Below, one piece after another: positions 8,254-16,217 of a DNA stretch of 64,000 nt. The translations under genes were made by a program, and so were the position numbers. Under the pieces are notes generated by a model. That model saw nothing but the letters and a program-made list of their open reading frames with translations, did not search any database and had not been told where the DNA came from. The stretch's first letter is position 1; each line of letters opens with the position of its first letter. Location of the stretch: assembly GCA_944326265.1 (NCBI GenBank), contig CALVDE010000003.1, positions 1-64,000 on the forward strand, written 5' to 3'. The stretch comes from an uncultured Bacteroidales bacterium (GTDB taxonomy: Bacteria > Bacteroidota > Bacteroidia > Bacteroidales > UBA932).

Positions 8254-8970
8254 CTAATTTGCTTTTTTAAAATTCCACATGCGATTACACTTTTTGTACC
8301 AGAACTTTCCCTTCTTGAAATAATCCTCTTCCGGTTTCCCGATATGCTCTTCTCCGCACTTTTTATGATAAGGAGGCTTTTCGGTATCATAATATTCTTG
8401 CGCGGGAATATTTCTCCTCCATTCCGATACGACATCATGTTTCTCAGGCATAGCCACATTAATCCATTCGATATGAATACCACCGCCGTCCAACGGCATA
8501 TTATCAATCATATCCTGATAGATATAAGTCGACCTCTTCTCGAAGGCTTTTCCCTCTTTCACTTTCCATTCTCCATCGTTGAACCGCTCCACTCTATAGC
8601 CTCTAATCAGAAATGATGCACGGTATTTTTTCTCCTCATTCTCAAAAGTCACATCTATACCGGATACATGACAATTCAAAGAACCAGGGACAAAATATTC
8701 CAGTGACTGACCTTGATGGGCATTGGTATGATACATCGCCGGATCTTTCAAGCCACCCTCTTCCTCATGATAGTAAAATTCTATTTCTTCCAGATATATC
8801 CTGTTTTTGTTATTTATGCTGAAATATCCGCCATAAAGCAATCGTTCAGCCAATTGCTCAAACTGTTTTGACAACTCCTTCTCTTTCTTCTCATTGTCGC
8901 TTTTGTCTGTCACGCCCGTAAACAGACTGAGAATCGCATTGATTCCCGATGATTTGTCAATATTTTCCAT
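8254..8970 (-). CDS. Hypothetical protein coupled to the deiminase-family gene
   Basis: 238 residues from the ATG at 8970 (MENIDKSSGINAIL); a TTG-initiated extension to 9000 is possible but would start inside the predicted promoter. The middle part (LLYGGYFSINNKNRIYLEEIEFYYHEEEGG, YHTNAHQG, HVSGIDVTFENEEK, ASFLIRGYRV) reads like an all-beta enzyme-like domain with conserved H/D/G positions and weakly recalls methylpurine-glycosylase-like folds, but that link is only an impression. The C-terminus is basic and aromatic (YFKKGKFWYKKCNRMWNFKK). It precedes the deiminase-family gene by 3 bases. Confidence 0.7.
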   Translation of the reverse strand: MENIDKSSGINAILSLFTGVTDKSDNEKKEKELSKQFEQLAERLLYGGYFSINNKNRIYLEEIEFYYHEEEGGLKDPAMYHTNAHQGQSLEYFVPGSLNCHVSGIDVTFENEEKKYRASFLIRGYRVERFNDGEWKVKEGKAFEKRSTYIYQDMIDNMPLDGGGIHIEWINVAMPEKHDVVSEWRRNIPAQEYYDTEKPPYHKKCGEEHIGKPEEDYFKKGKFWYKKCNRMWNFKKAN

Positions 8971-8997
8971 AACATTTTTTAGATTTCTTAATGCTAG

Positions 8998-9034
8998 CAA
9001 ATTTACAATTTATATCCAAAAACGCCTATCTTTG
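8998..9034. promoter_or_regulatory. Divergent -7 boxes
   Basis: The gap between two divergent genes holds TAAATTTG on the minus strand (8998-9005, for the 8970 gene) and TATCTTTG on the plus strand (9027-9034, for the 9043 gene). Both match TAnnTTTG exactly. The plus-strand box ends only 8 bases before the ATG, so that transcript would have almost no leader. Confidence 0.55.
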
Positions 9035-9042
9035 TTTAAAAT

Positions 9043-10122
9043 ATGTTCACGATGCATATAATTCCGAATATAGAACTGACGTTTCTGAGCAAGGATGCGG
9101 TATTGTTCCTCAGCAATGAGGAAGGCAGCCGTATTGACGAATGCATAGCCCAGGATTACGAATACTTCAATTCAATGTTTGAGAAATGGGGATTCAGCCT
9201 CGTTTACCTGCCGGAGGTATTCGCCAGGCTGTCATCCGAGGCCCTGAGCTACTGCTTCCCTGGCATTCAGGATGGGGACATCAATGCCAGAGCCGTGAAT
9301 GACAGGATAATGGCTATGCTCCATATCGAGCCGTATACCGGATTCCTGTTCCACGGCGAGGACGGACTGCATTTCTACTGCGCGGAGAACGGTAGAATCA
9401 ACCTAGGCGTTCTACGGGTTGTACTGCATACCTTTAGAGTAAGGGAACACCGTCCTGCCTTATCGAAGACCGAGTCTGCATCCGAATCGCCTAAACAAGC
9501 ATTTGACTGTCTTTCCATGCCATGTGCCACGCATTCCATTGAGCCGGAATCCCTGAGGCTAAAGCGGAAAATGAAAGGAATGGCTGAACTTTTCAAGGTT
9601 GACGCGGAGACGGAAGACAGCATCGATCCGAAGACCAGAGCGATTCTGGATGAGATTGAGCGGATACAGGTGGAGTTCGGTATCACCATTGAGGAACTCG
9701 AGACACTGCTGGACAGCCGGATAAGGCTGAGCCGCCTGACCATAACGCCGCAGAACAGGATATATCTTTCCGATTACGGCAACAGAGAGATAAAGTTGGA
9801 TCATCTTTCCAAAGCCGTCTATTTTCTATTCTTACGGCACCCAAAAGGCATAAGGTTCAAAGAACTTTCCGACTATCATGACGAGCTTCTGGACATCTAC
9901 CTGAGAATAACAGGCAGGGATAGCCTGGATGACATCCGTAAAAGCATTGACGACATCGTAGACCCGCTCAACAATGCCATCAATGTGAAGGTTTCCAGAG
10001 TCAAGTCGGCTTTCCGCTCCGCCGTCAGCGATCGGGTGGCCAGACATTACTACATAGACGGCACCGGAGGCATGCCCAAGAAAGTCAGCCTGGACCGCAA
10101 ACTGGTTATCTGGCAGGCTTAA
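9043..10122 (+). CDS. Hypothetical protein of a conserved Bacteroidales family
   Basis: 359 residues, soluble. Residues 1-140 form one domain (IIPNIELTFLSKDAVLFLSNEEGSR...), residues 185-225 a charged helical linker, and residues 235-355 a C-terminal domain with ITPQNRIYLSDYGNREI, LSKAVYFLFLRHPKGI, FKELSDYHDELLDIY and KVSRVKSAFRSAVSDRVARHYYIDG. The last domain recurs in uncharacterised Bacteroidales proteins and looks like a winged-helix or replication/regulator-type module, but that is an inference. Met4 at 9052 is an alternative start given the very close promoter. Its end overlaps the convergent VWA gene by 4 bases. Confidence 0.75.
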   Translation: MFTMHIIPNIELTFLSKDAVLFLSNEEGSRIDECIAQDYEYFNSMFEKWGFSLVYLPEVFARLSSEALSYCFPGIQDGDINARAVNDRIMAMLHIEPYTGFLFHGEDGLHFYCAENGRINLGVLRVVLHTFRVREHRPALSKTESASESPKQAFDCLSMPCATHSIEPESLRLKRKMKGMAELFKVDAETEDSIDPKTRAILDEIERIQVEFGITIEELETLLDSRIRLSRLTITPQNRIYLSDYGNREIKLDHLSKAVYFLFLRHPKGIRFKELSDYHDELLDIYLRITGRDSLDDIRKSIDDIVDPLNNAINVKVSRVKSAFRSAVSDRVARHYYIDGTGGMPKKVSLDRKLVIWQA

Positions 10123-10790
10123 TTGTCCTGTCTTCCATCTTCTTCCTCAAAGAGTTCGGAGAAACGCGCACTTTCCGGAGCTGCCGCCTCACTGCACAGG
10201 CAGGCAAAACGCCTGCTGGCCCTAGTGTATCTGCTGCTCATCTCGTCCATTCCTTTGGGAGATGCATCGAAATTCAGGGCATTGTCGATATTGAGTTCCG
10301 AAGCGGCTTCTACAGCATCCTGATTGGCCCCGATATAAGCAAATGTCCAGCCTTTCGTCTGCAGCCGGCCGACCAGTGCCTTTATCATTTTCCCAGTATA
10401 CTCTTGCGAAGAATTCTCATACCCGTCAGTGATGACGGTAGCGAATACCCTGTCATTCTCACCCGTCTTGCATTCCAGATCGTGCAGACTCCGTCCCATG
10501 GCATCCAGGAGCGGAGTGCAGCCTCCGGGGCGATAGTCCTTCTCTGTAAAATCCCTGATCTCCCCTACCGGCACTCTGTCACGCCTTGTCCTGACTCCGG
10601 ACATGCCCGTGCCCTCAAAGGTCACAATGGATACATGGTGTCTCTGCTCCGGAAACTCCTCCTGGTTCCTGCGGATACCGCTGAAAGCCTCATTGACTGC
10701 CTGAAGCGTCTCATCGTAGATGGCCGACATACTGCCGCTCTCATCCAGGATGATAAGATTGTAGATGTTCATGCTGTTACTTTTTTCCAT
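10119..10790 (-). CDS. VWA (von Willebrand factor A) domain protein
   Basis: 223 residues, nearly all one VWA domain: beta strand IYNLIILDESGSMS with the MIDAS motif DxSxS (Asp16, Ser18, Ser20), GGCTPLLDAMG with the MIDAS Thr, and a third-strand VFATVITDGYENSS with the MIDAS Asp. It is cytoplasmic (no signal). Such stand-alone VWA proteins bind a partner through Mg2+ and are frequent in accessory and tellurite/defence-like regions. It has its own well-formed promoter (10822-10853). Partner unknown; the convergent gene next door shares four terminal bases. Confidence 0.87.
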   Translation of the reverse strand: MEKSNSMNIYNLIILDESGSMSAIYDETLQAVNEAFSGIRRNQEEFPEQRHHVSIVTFEGTGMSGVRTRRDRVPVGEIRDFTEKDYRPGGCTPLLDAMGRSLHDLECKTGENDRVFATVITDGYENSSQEYTGKMIKALVGRLQTKGWTFAYIGANQDAVEAASELNIDNALNFDASPKGMDEMSSRYTRASRRFACLCSEAAAPESARFSELFEEEDGRQDN

Positions 10791-10821
10791 ATTGCGTTAC
10801 TTTTAAAGATTAATTCTGCCG

Positions 10822-10853
10822 CAAAATTACGGACACGTATCTATGCAGTCAAA
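10822..10853 (-). promoter_or_regulatory. Promoter of the VWA gene
   Basis: On the minus strand TTTG (10850-10853) and TAATTTTG (10822-10829) are separated by 20 bases, an exact fit to the Bacteroidota housekeeping promoter (TTTG, 19-21, TAnnTTTG). The VWA start codon lies about 30 bases downstream. Confidence 0.7.
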
Positions 10854-10881
10854 TCCCTGCAAGCCTTTCACGGATTTTTAG

Positions 10882-10889
10882 TAAGTTTG
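10882..10889 (+). promoter_or_regulatory. -7 box of the esterase gene
   Basis: TAAGTTTG fits TAnnTTTG exactly and ends 6 bases before the ATG at 10896. Transcription would begin at or next to the start codon, giving a leaderless or near-leaderless mRNA. No good -33 element is seen at 19-21 bases. Confidence 0.45.
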
Positions 10890-10895
10890 CACTAT

Positions 10896-11630
10896 ATGGA
10901 ATACACTGTTTGGATAGATGAGGAGGCTTATCGGGACAATCCAGTGCCGGTGGTCTACCTCCACTCGTTCAGGGGCAACGGCGAGGATGTCTGGAAGGCC
11001 TGCCACGGGCTGAATGACTGCCCGCCGATGGTGCTGGTGTCCGTCAACAATCCGGGTACGGGGTTGGACGACGAGCTGTCGCCATGGCCGGCGGACGGGG
11101 TCTGGAAGGGTCAGGCACCGTACAAGGGGTTGGCGGCGGAGCATCTGCGCTGGATGATGGAGGAATGCGTCCCGCAGATGGAGGCGGAAATCAGCAGCCT
11201 CATGCAGGACAGACTGAGCAGGAGCAGTCAGGCAAATGGATATACGGCCCAGTTTCTACCGATAATCGCCGGTTATTCCCTCGCAGGCCTCTTCGCCCTC
11301 TGGGCCGCCTGGAACTCAGGGTATTTCCGGAGGGTCGCAAGCGTCTCCGGTTCCCTATGGTATCCCGGTTTTACGGATTTCATCAGGCATAATGCACCGA
11401 AGGCCGGCTTAAAAGAATGGACCTGTCTGGAAAAGGCCTACTTCTCCCTCGGCGACCGGGAGAGCCGCACCCGCCATCCGCTGATGAGCCGGGTGGACAC
11501 CTGCACCACCGAAGTGGTGGAGAGGGTCAGGTCATACGGCATCGAGACCACTTTCGAATGGAACCCCGGCAACCACTTCGATCATCCGGAGCAACGCATG
11601 GCCCGGGCCATCGCATGGTTATTGCGCTGA
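10896..11630 (+). CDS. Predicted alpha/beta-hydrolase esterase
   Basis: 244 residues from ATG 10896 (MEYTVWIDEEAYRDNPVPVVYLHSF). Open frame extends upstream to 10404 but that part is antisense to the VWA gene and is rejected. The nucleophile elbow is GYSLAG (126-131, Ser128); the oxyanion strand is PVVYLHSF; the C-terminal GNHFDHPEQR supplies the probable catalytic His. It resembles the Fes/IroE-like predicted esterases (COG2819 type) that cleave siderophores or other esters, but substrate is unknown. No signal peptide. Its stop lies 39 bases from the convergent phoU stop. Confidence 0.85.
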   Translation: MEYTVWIDEEAYRDNPVPVVYLHSFRGNGEDVWKACHGLNDCPPMVLVSVNNPGTGLDDELSPWPADGVWKGQAPYKGLAAEHLRWMMEECVPQMEAEISSLMQDRLSRSSQANGYTAQFLPIIAGYSLAGLFALWAAWNSGYFRRVASVSGSLWYPGFTDFIRHNAPKAGLKEWTCLEKAYFSLGDRESRTRHPLMSRVDTCTTEVVERVRSYGIETTFEWNPGNHFDHPEQRMARAIAWLLR

Positions 11631-11669
11631 ATTTTTCCTGACAGATGACTGCTTGGCACAGACACAGCA

Positions 11670-12353
11670 CTACTTCTGCTCACCGGAGAACATGGCCGTA
11701 TGCCTGAGCACCTTCGCATCGACATAGAAGACTATCTCCTCCGCTATATTGGTCAGATGGTCGCCGGTACGCTCGAGCTTGCGGAAGATGCTGCCGAGGC
11801 CCATGACCACCGGAAGTTCGTCCGTATGCTCCCGGGCGTACTCCACCAGGATGCTGTCGGAAGCGGCCTTGAGCCGGTCCAGCTCGTCGTCCATGTCGAT
11901 GACCGAGGAGGCCTTCGAGGGATTCTCGTCCATCAGGGAGGACTGCAGTCCGTTCATCATCTCCAGCACGATGTCGAACATCCGCTCCAGCTGGAGCCTG
12001 CCCACTAAGGCTGCGTCGAGTTTCTCAGCATCCGTCTCCTTGACGAAGCGGGCGATGCTGTAGGCGTAGTCCCCGATGCGCTCGAGGTCGCTGTTGATCT
12101 TGAGCATGGCCAGCACGAAGCGCAGGTCCACTGCCACGGGGGTATATAGGGCGATGAAGTCCTCCACCTGAGTATCTATCTTGATGTCCTGGGCATCCAC
12201 TAAGCGCTCGCGTACCCATATCTGCTGGGCTATATTGCGGTCCATGCCGAGCACCGCCTGACGGGCCTGGTCCATCTGACTGTACACCATAGCCCACATG
12301 CGGTAGACCTCGTTGCGGAGCTGGGTGAGTTGCTGATCTACGAATTTTACCAT
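11670..12353 (-). CDS. phoU: Phosphate signalling regulator PhoU
   Basis: 227 residues with the two PhoU helical repeats and their acidic metal-binding signatures (NSDLERIGDYAYSIARF at about 88-104 and RKLERTGDHLTNIAEEIVFYVD at about 190-211). PhoU links the PstSCAB transporter to the PhoR/PhoB two-component system and prevents toxic phosphate uptake. Last gene of the pst operon, 21 bases after pstB. Confidence 0.96.
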   Translation of the reverse strand: MVKFVDQQLTQLRNEVYRMWAMVYSQMDQARQAVLGMDRNIAQQIWVRERLVDAQDIKIDTQVEDFIALYTPVAVDLRFVLAMLKINSDLERIGDYAYSIARFVKETDAEKLDAALVGRLQLERMFDIVLEMMNGLQSSLMDENPSKASSVIDMDDELDRLKAASDSILVEYAREHTDELPVVMGLGSIFRKLERTGDHLTNIAEEIVFYVDAKVLRHTAMFSGEQK

Positions 12354-12374
12354 ATCCTGTAATATTTTTGTCTG

Positions 12375-13127
12375 TTAACCGAAACGTCCTGTGATGTAGT
12401 TCTGGGTAGCCTCCTTGTGAGGATTTGTAAAGATAGTCTTGGTATCGTCATACTCGACCATCTCGCCCATATAGAAAAATGCCGTCCTGTCGCTGACCCT
12501 CGCCGCCTGCTGCATGTTGTGTGTGACGATGACGATGGTCACCTGGCTGCGCAGCTCGCTGATAAGCTCCTCCACCTTGGCCGTCGATATCGGGTCAAGG
12601 GCCGAGGCCGGCTCGTCCATAAGCAGCACCGATGGGGACACGGCCATGGCCCTGGCGATGCAGAGCCTCTGCTGCTGGCCTCCCGAGAGGGCAAATGCCG
12701 ACTCGCCGAGCTTGTCCTTGACCTCATCCCAGAGGGCCGCCCCGCGCAGGGACTCCTCCACCCTCTCCCGTATATAGGCCCTGTCCTTTATACCGTTGAC
12801 CCGCAGGCCGTAGGCCACATTGTCAAATATGCTCTTGGGGAAGGGATTGGGCCTCTGGAAGACCATTCCCACATTCTTGCGCAGCTCGTCCACATGGACA
12901 TCCGCCCCGTAGATATCCTGCCCGTCGATGAGGATCTGCCCCTCGAGCCGGGTGCCGGGTATCAAGTCGTTCATCCGGTTGAACAGCCGCAGGAAGGTGG
13001 ACTTACCGCAGCCGGAGGGCCCGATGAAGGCGACCACCTGATTCTGCGGTATCTCCATCGAGATGCCCTTCAGGGCGTGGAAGGCCCCGTAGTAGAAATT
13101 AACGTCCCTTGCTTCGATTTTCTCCAT
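12375..13127 (-). CDS. pstB: Phosphate ABC transporter ATP-binding protein PstB
   Basis: 250 residues, standard PstB length. Walker [14 protein letters not shown]-loop [12 protein letters not shown] (PstB-typical), signature [14 protein letters not shown], Walker [14 protein letters not shown] and H-loop VTHNM are all present. It energises phosphate import with PstA/PstC. Start codon abuts the pstA stop. Confidence 0.97.
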   Translation of the reverse strand: MEKIEARDVNFYYGAFHALKGISMEIPQNQVVAFIGPSGCGKSTFLRLFNRMNDLIPGTRLEGQILIDGQDIYGADVHVDELRKNVGMVFQRPNPFPKSIFDNVAYGLRVNGIKDRAYIRERVEESLRGAALWDEVKDKLGESAFALSGGQQQRLCIARAMAVSPSVLLMDEPASALDPISTAKVEELISELRSQVTIVIVTHNMQQAARVSDRTAFFYMGEMVEYDDTKTIFTNPHKEATQNYITGRFG

Positions 13128-14015
13128 TTATTTTATCTTTAACCGTTTTTCAAAATATTTTCTGAGTCCTCCTGCCAGCAGATTGATGATCAGGACAATA
13201 ATTATCAGCACCAGGGCCGTTCCGTAGGCTATCGGCTGCTGCGCCTCAATGTCCGTACCGCTGGTCGAGATGACGTAGAGGTGGTAAGGCAGGGCCATGC
13301 ACTGGTCAAATATGGATGCGGGCAGCTGGGGAAAGAAATAGGCGGCGCAGGTGAAAAGAATCGGCGCGGTCTCTCCCGACACACGGCCGAGGGAGAGGAT
13401 CAGGCCGGTGATGATGCGAGGCATGCCCATGGGCAGCACCACCTTCCAGATGGTCTGGAGCTTGGTGGCTCCGAGGGCCAGACTTCCCTCCCGTATGCCG
13501 GCGGGAATGTCCTTCAGGGCCTCCTCCGTAGTGCGGATGACCAGCGGCAGGGAGAGCAGCCCGAGGGTCAGGGAACCGGCCAGGATGCTGTCGCCGAATC
13601 CAAGGTATTTGACGAACAGGGCCATGCCGAAGAGTCCGAAGACTATCGAGGGCACTCCGCTGAGGTTGTTGGTCATCAGGCGGATGAAGCGCACCACCCA
13701 CCCTTTTGAGGCGTATTCGTTCATGTAGATGCCGCTCATGATGCCTATCGGGAAGGCCACCACGGCGCTTCCGAGCATCAGCAGCAGGGTTCCCACTATC
13801 GCGGGGAAAATACCTCCGGCGGTCATTCCGTCCTCCGGGGCCTTGGTCAGGAAGTCCCAGCTCAGGACTCCGGCGCCCTTGTAGATGATAAAGCCAAGGA
13901 TGGCGAAGAGCACCAGGACAATAAAGTAGCTCAGCACCCGGAATACGGTGAAGGCCGCGGCCTGCGAGCGCCGCTTGCGGAGGTGGTAGCCGGTGGGATA
14001 TACTGGGGTATTCAT
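13128..14015 (-). CDS. pstA: Phosphate ABC transporter permease PstA
   Basis: 295 residues with about six membrane segments and the permease EAA loop (TTEEALKDIPAGIREGSLALGATKLQTIWKVVLP region, about 165-195). The first segment (SYFIVLVLFAILGFIIY) is followed by a conserved FLTKAPEDGMTAGGIFPAIVGTLLL start of the transport core. It pairs with PstC; 6 bases separate it from pstC. Confidence 0.96.
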   Translation of the reverse strand: MNTPVYPTGYHLRKRRSQAAAFTVFRVLSYFIVLVLFAILGFIIYKGAGVLSWDFLTKAPEDGMTAGGIFPAIVGTLLLMLGSAVVAFPIGIMSGIYMNEYASKGWVVRFIRLMTNNLSGVPSIVFGLFGMALFVKYLGFGDSILAGSLTLGLLSLPLVIRTTEEALKDIPAGIREGSLALGATKLQTIWKVVLPMGMPRIITGLILSLGRVSGETAPILFTCAAYFFPQLPASIFDQCMALPYHLYVISTSGTDIEAQQPIAYGTALVLIIIVLIINLLAGGLRKYFEKRLKIK

Positions 14016-14021
14016 GGGTCG

Positions 14022-15218
14022 TTACGAGTTTTTGGCCTTGTTGCGGTGGGAGATGTACTCCACGCAGAGGTTGATGAAAAATGTGATGAAGAAGAGGATT
14101 ACGCCCAGCAGGAAGAGGGACTGGTAGTGCGCTCCGCCGGCAGGGGCCTCGCCGAGCTCAGCGGCAATGGTCGCGGGGATGGTCCTCAGCGGCTCGAGGA
14201 TCGAATGAGGGATGACGGCGGCGTTGCCTGTGACCATGAGCACGGCCATGGTCTCTCCTATCGCCCGGCCGATGCCGAGCACCACTCCGGAGGCAATGCC
14301 GGACATCGATGAGGGTATCACCACTTTGGACACTGTCTGCCACTTCGAGGCGCCTAAGGCCAATGAGGCCTCCCGCAGTGCCCTCGGGCAGTTGCGCATG
14401 GCGTCCTCCGCCACCGTGACTATCGTCGGCAGGGCCATGATGGCCAGGACTATGCTGCCGGCCAATCCGCTTTCTCCCACCGGCAGGCCGAATACCTGCT
14501 GCAGCAGGGGCACGATGATGATCAGGCCGAAGAAGCCGTAGACCACCGAGGGAATGCCGTTGAGCAGCTCGATGACGGGCTTGAGGATATTCCTCACCCG
14601 CTCAGGGGCCACTTCGGCCATATAGACCGCTATGCTGATGCCGAAAGGCAGGGCAAAGAGTATCGCGAAGAAGCTCACCCACAGCGTACCGGCCAGCAGA
14701 GGCCACATGCCGAACAGGGGTGCGGGGGTGGCGGTCGGGAACCATTCGCTGCCGCCCAGCACCTCGGCCGGGGAGATGGCATTGTCCTCTATCAGATTAA
14801 GCTGCGCCCCCTCCTCCACCATGCTCTCGGGGATAAAGGCGATCATCCCGGGTGTGGCGGCTATCAGGGAGTCTATCTTCCCTGCCGCATATTCGTACTG
14901 CGCTCCGAGTTCCTCCTCGGTAAAATATTCGTCCGCATCTTCCAGGCGGAAGGTCACTATCTCCATGTCAGGGCCACCGAGCTCGCTCCAATCGGTGATA
15001 TCCTCGTCGAAGACAGCCTTGATCTCGGCGGCGGTCAATTCCTTAACCGAATTGTCCTTGTGTACGGCCAGGACGTAGCCCTCCTCGATGACCTTCTCGC
15101 GGAAGAGACCCGCGCCCTCCGTAAAGAGGAAGCCGATAATCAGCAGGATGACGAGGCTGGTGACGAAGCCGCTGGCGGTCAGCAGCCACTTGACGGCCTT
15201 CTCGAGGAAGCGCTTCAT
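14022..15218 (-). CDS. pstC: Phosphate ABC transporter permease PstC with PstS-like periplasmic insert
   Basis: 398 residues against about 290-320 for ordinary PstC. The extra length sits between membrane segment 1 (13-33) and segment 2 (about 170-195): residues 48-155 resemble the second lobe of PstS. Compare LTAAEIKAVFDEDITDWSEL here with LTREQLEDIFRGKITNWKEV in the neighbouring PstS, each followed by GGxDxxIV, and GMIAFIPESMV with GAIGYIGLAYL. The PstS phosphate-binding SSGT segment is not preserved. The rest is a normal permease with the EAA loop at RALREASLALGASKWQTV. Its ATG overlaps the pstS stop by 4 bases. The insert may contact PstS or gate the channel (inference). Confidence 0.95.
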   Translation of the reverse strand: MKRFLEKAVKWLLTASGFVTSLVILLIIGFLFTEGAGLFREKVIEEGYVLAVHKDNSVKELTAAEIKAVFDEDITDWSELGGPDMEIVTFRLEDADEYFTEEELGAQYEYAAGKIDSLIAATPGMIAFIPESMVEEGAQLNLIEDNAISPAEVLGGSEWFPTATPAPLFGMWPLLAGTLWVSFFAILFALPFGISIAVYMAEVAPERVRNILKPVIELLNGIPSVVYGFFGLIIIVPLLQQVFGLPVGESGLAGSIVLAIMALPTIVTVAEDAMRNCPRALREASLALGASKWQTVSKVVIPSSMSGIASGVVLGIGRAIGETMAVLMVTGNAAVIPHSILEPLRTIPATIAAELGEAPAGGAHYQSLFLLGVILFFITFFINLCVEYISHRNKAKNS

Positions 15219-16135
15219 CTCTGCACGGCCTCCCCGCCGTCACCTACCCTTGCATCATGGACACCATCTTCCACCTCGCTCCTCTCATCTGCCGCTCCTT
15301 CCACAACATTTTCCATTCTCACCGGCACGAAACCCTGTTCCAGCACCGATTTCTGCCCTTCGGGTGAGAGGGCGTATGATATGAAGGAGCTGACTGTCTG
15401 CTCCTTGGCCGCGTCATAGTAGTAGTACAGAGGACGCACTATCGGATAGGAGCCGTCGGCCGCTGTCTGCACCGAAGGCACCGCATAGTGCTCTCCGCCG
15501 TCGTAGGATACCGCCAAAGGCTTTACATACCGGTTGAGATAAGCCAGGCCGATGTAGCCGATGGCCCCCTTGGTCTGCTTGACGGACTGGATGATGGCCC
15601 CGGTCGCAGGCATCGAGAGGATGCTGCTCATGTAGTTCTTGTTGTCCAGGACGCTCTCCTTGAAAAACTCGTAGGTACCGGAGGATGTCTCGCGGGAGTA
15701 GACCACTATCTTGCGGTCCTCGCCACCCACCTCTTTCCAGTTGGTGATCTTGCCGCGGAAGATGTCCTCGAGCTGCTCGCGGGTCAGCTGAGTGACCGGG
15801 TTCGAGGGATTGACCACCACCGCTAAGGCGTCGTAGGCCACGATGACCTCCCGGGCCTCCAGGCCGGCCTCGGCAAACTTCATTTTCTCCCCGAACTTGA
15901 TGCGCCTCGAAGCCATCGCGATGTCGGTCGTATTCTCCATCAGAGCCGCTATGCCGACTCCGGAGCCGCCGCCGGTGACGATGACCTCCCCCTCGGGATG
16001 CTCCTCGAGGTAGTCTTCAGCAAGTTCCTGTGTAAGCGGGAGAAGAGTGTCGCTGCCCTTGACCCGCTGGGCCTGAGCCGACCCTGCAGCGAGCATTGCG
16101 ACAAATACGGAAATAAGAATCTTTTTACGGTTCAT
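15215..16135 (-). CDS. pstS: Phosphate-binding periplasmic protein PstS
   Basis: 306 residues with a signal peptide (MNRKKILISVFVAMLAAGSAQA). Phosphate-binding segments are visible: KGSDTLLPL near 26, GGGSGVGIAAL near 55-65, ASRRI near 75, and SRETSSGTYEFFKE near 147-160. It is of the short PstS type. First gene of the pstSCAB-phoU operon, downstream of a consensus promoter and a Pho-box-like array. The last 30 residues (ENVVEGAADERSEVEDGVHD) are acidic and beyond the usual domain end. Confidence 0.96.
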   Translation of the reverse strand: MNRKKILISVFVAMLAAGSAQAQRVKGSDTLLPLTQELAEDYLEEHPEGEVIVTGGGSGVGIAALMENTTDIAMASRRIKFGEKMKFAEAGLEAREVIVAYDALAVVVNPSNPVTQLTREQLEDIFRGKITNWKEVGGEDRKIVVYSRETSSGTYEFFKESVLDNKNYMSSILSMPATGAIIQSVKQTKGAIGYIGLAYLNRYVKPLAVSYDGGEHYAVPSVQTAADGSYPIVRPLYYYYDAAKEQTVSSFISYALSPEGQKSVLEQGFVPVRMENVVEGAADERSEVEDGVHDARVGDGGEAVQR

Positions 16136-16150
16136 CTCTGTATTCTACGC

Positions 16151-16164
16151 CGGGATTTGTCCCG
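16151..16164 (-). other. Small hairpin in the pstS leader
   Basis: A 5-bp perfect stem CGGGA/TCCCG with a 4-base loop falls in the transcribed leader, 16-29 bases upstream of the pstS start codon. Too small to be called a riboswitch; noted as possible translation-affecting structure. Confidence 0.3.
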
Positions 16165-16172
16165 ACAGGCCG

Positions 16173-16202
16173 CAAAGATATCAGCCTCCGCCGAGTCCGC
16201 AA
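16173..16202 (-). promoter_or_regulatory. pst operon promoter
   Basis: Minus strand: TTG (16200-16202) and TATCTTTG (16173-16180), spaced by 19 bases, match the Bacteroidota promoter. The predicted transcript start is about 30 bases upstream of the pstS ATG. The Pho-box-like array begins 15 bases upstream of the -33 element, a good position for an activator. Confidence 0.7.
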
Positions 16203-16217
16203 GAGGCTCCTGCCATG

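Noticed and set aside
10404-10895. Upstream extension of the esterase gene by about 160 codons
   Set aside because: It runs antisense through the VWA gene and past its promoter; a -7 box lies just before ATG 10896.
12417-13142. A 241-residue plus-strand frame opposite pstB
   Set aside because: Shadow of pstB; no start signal and no family resemblance.
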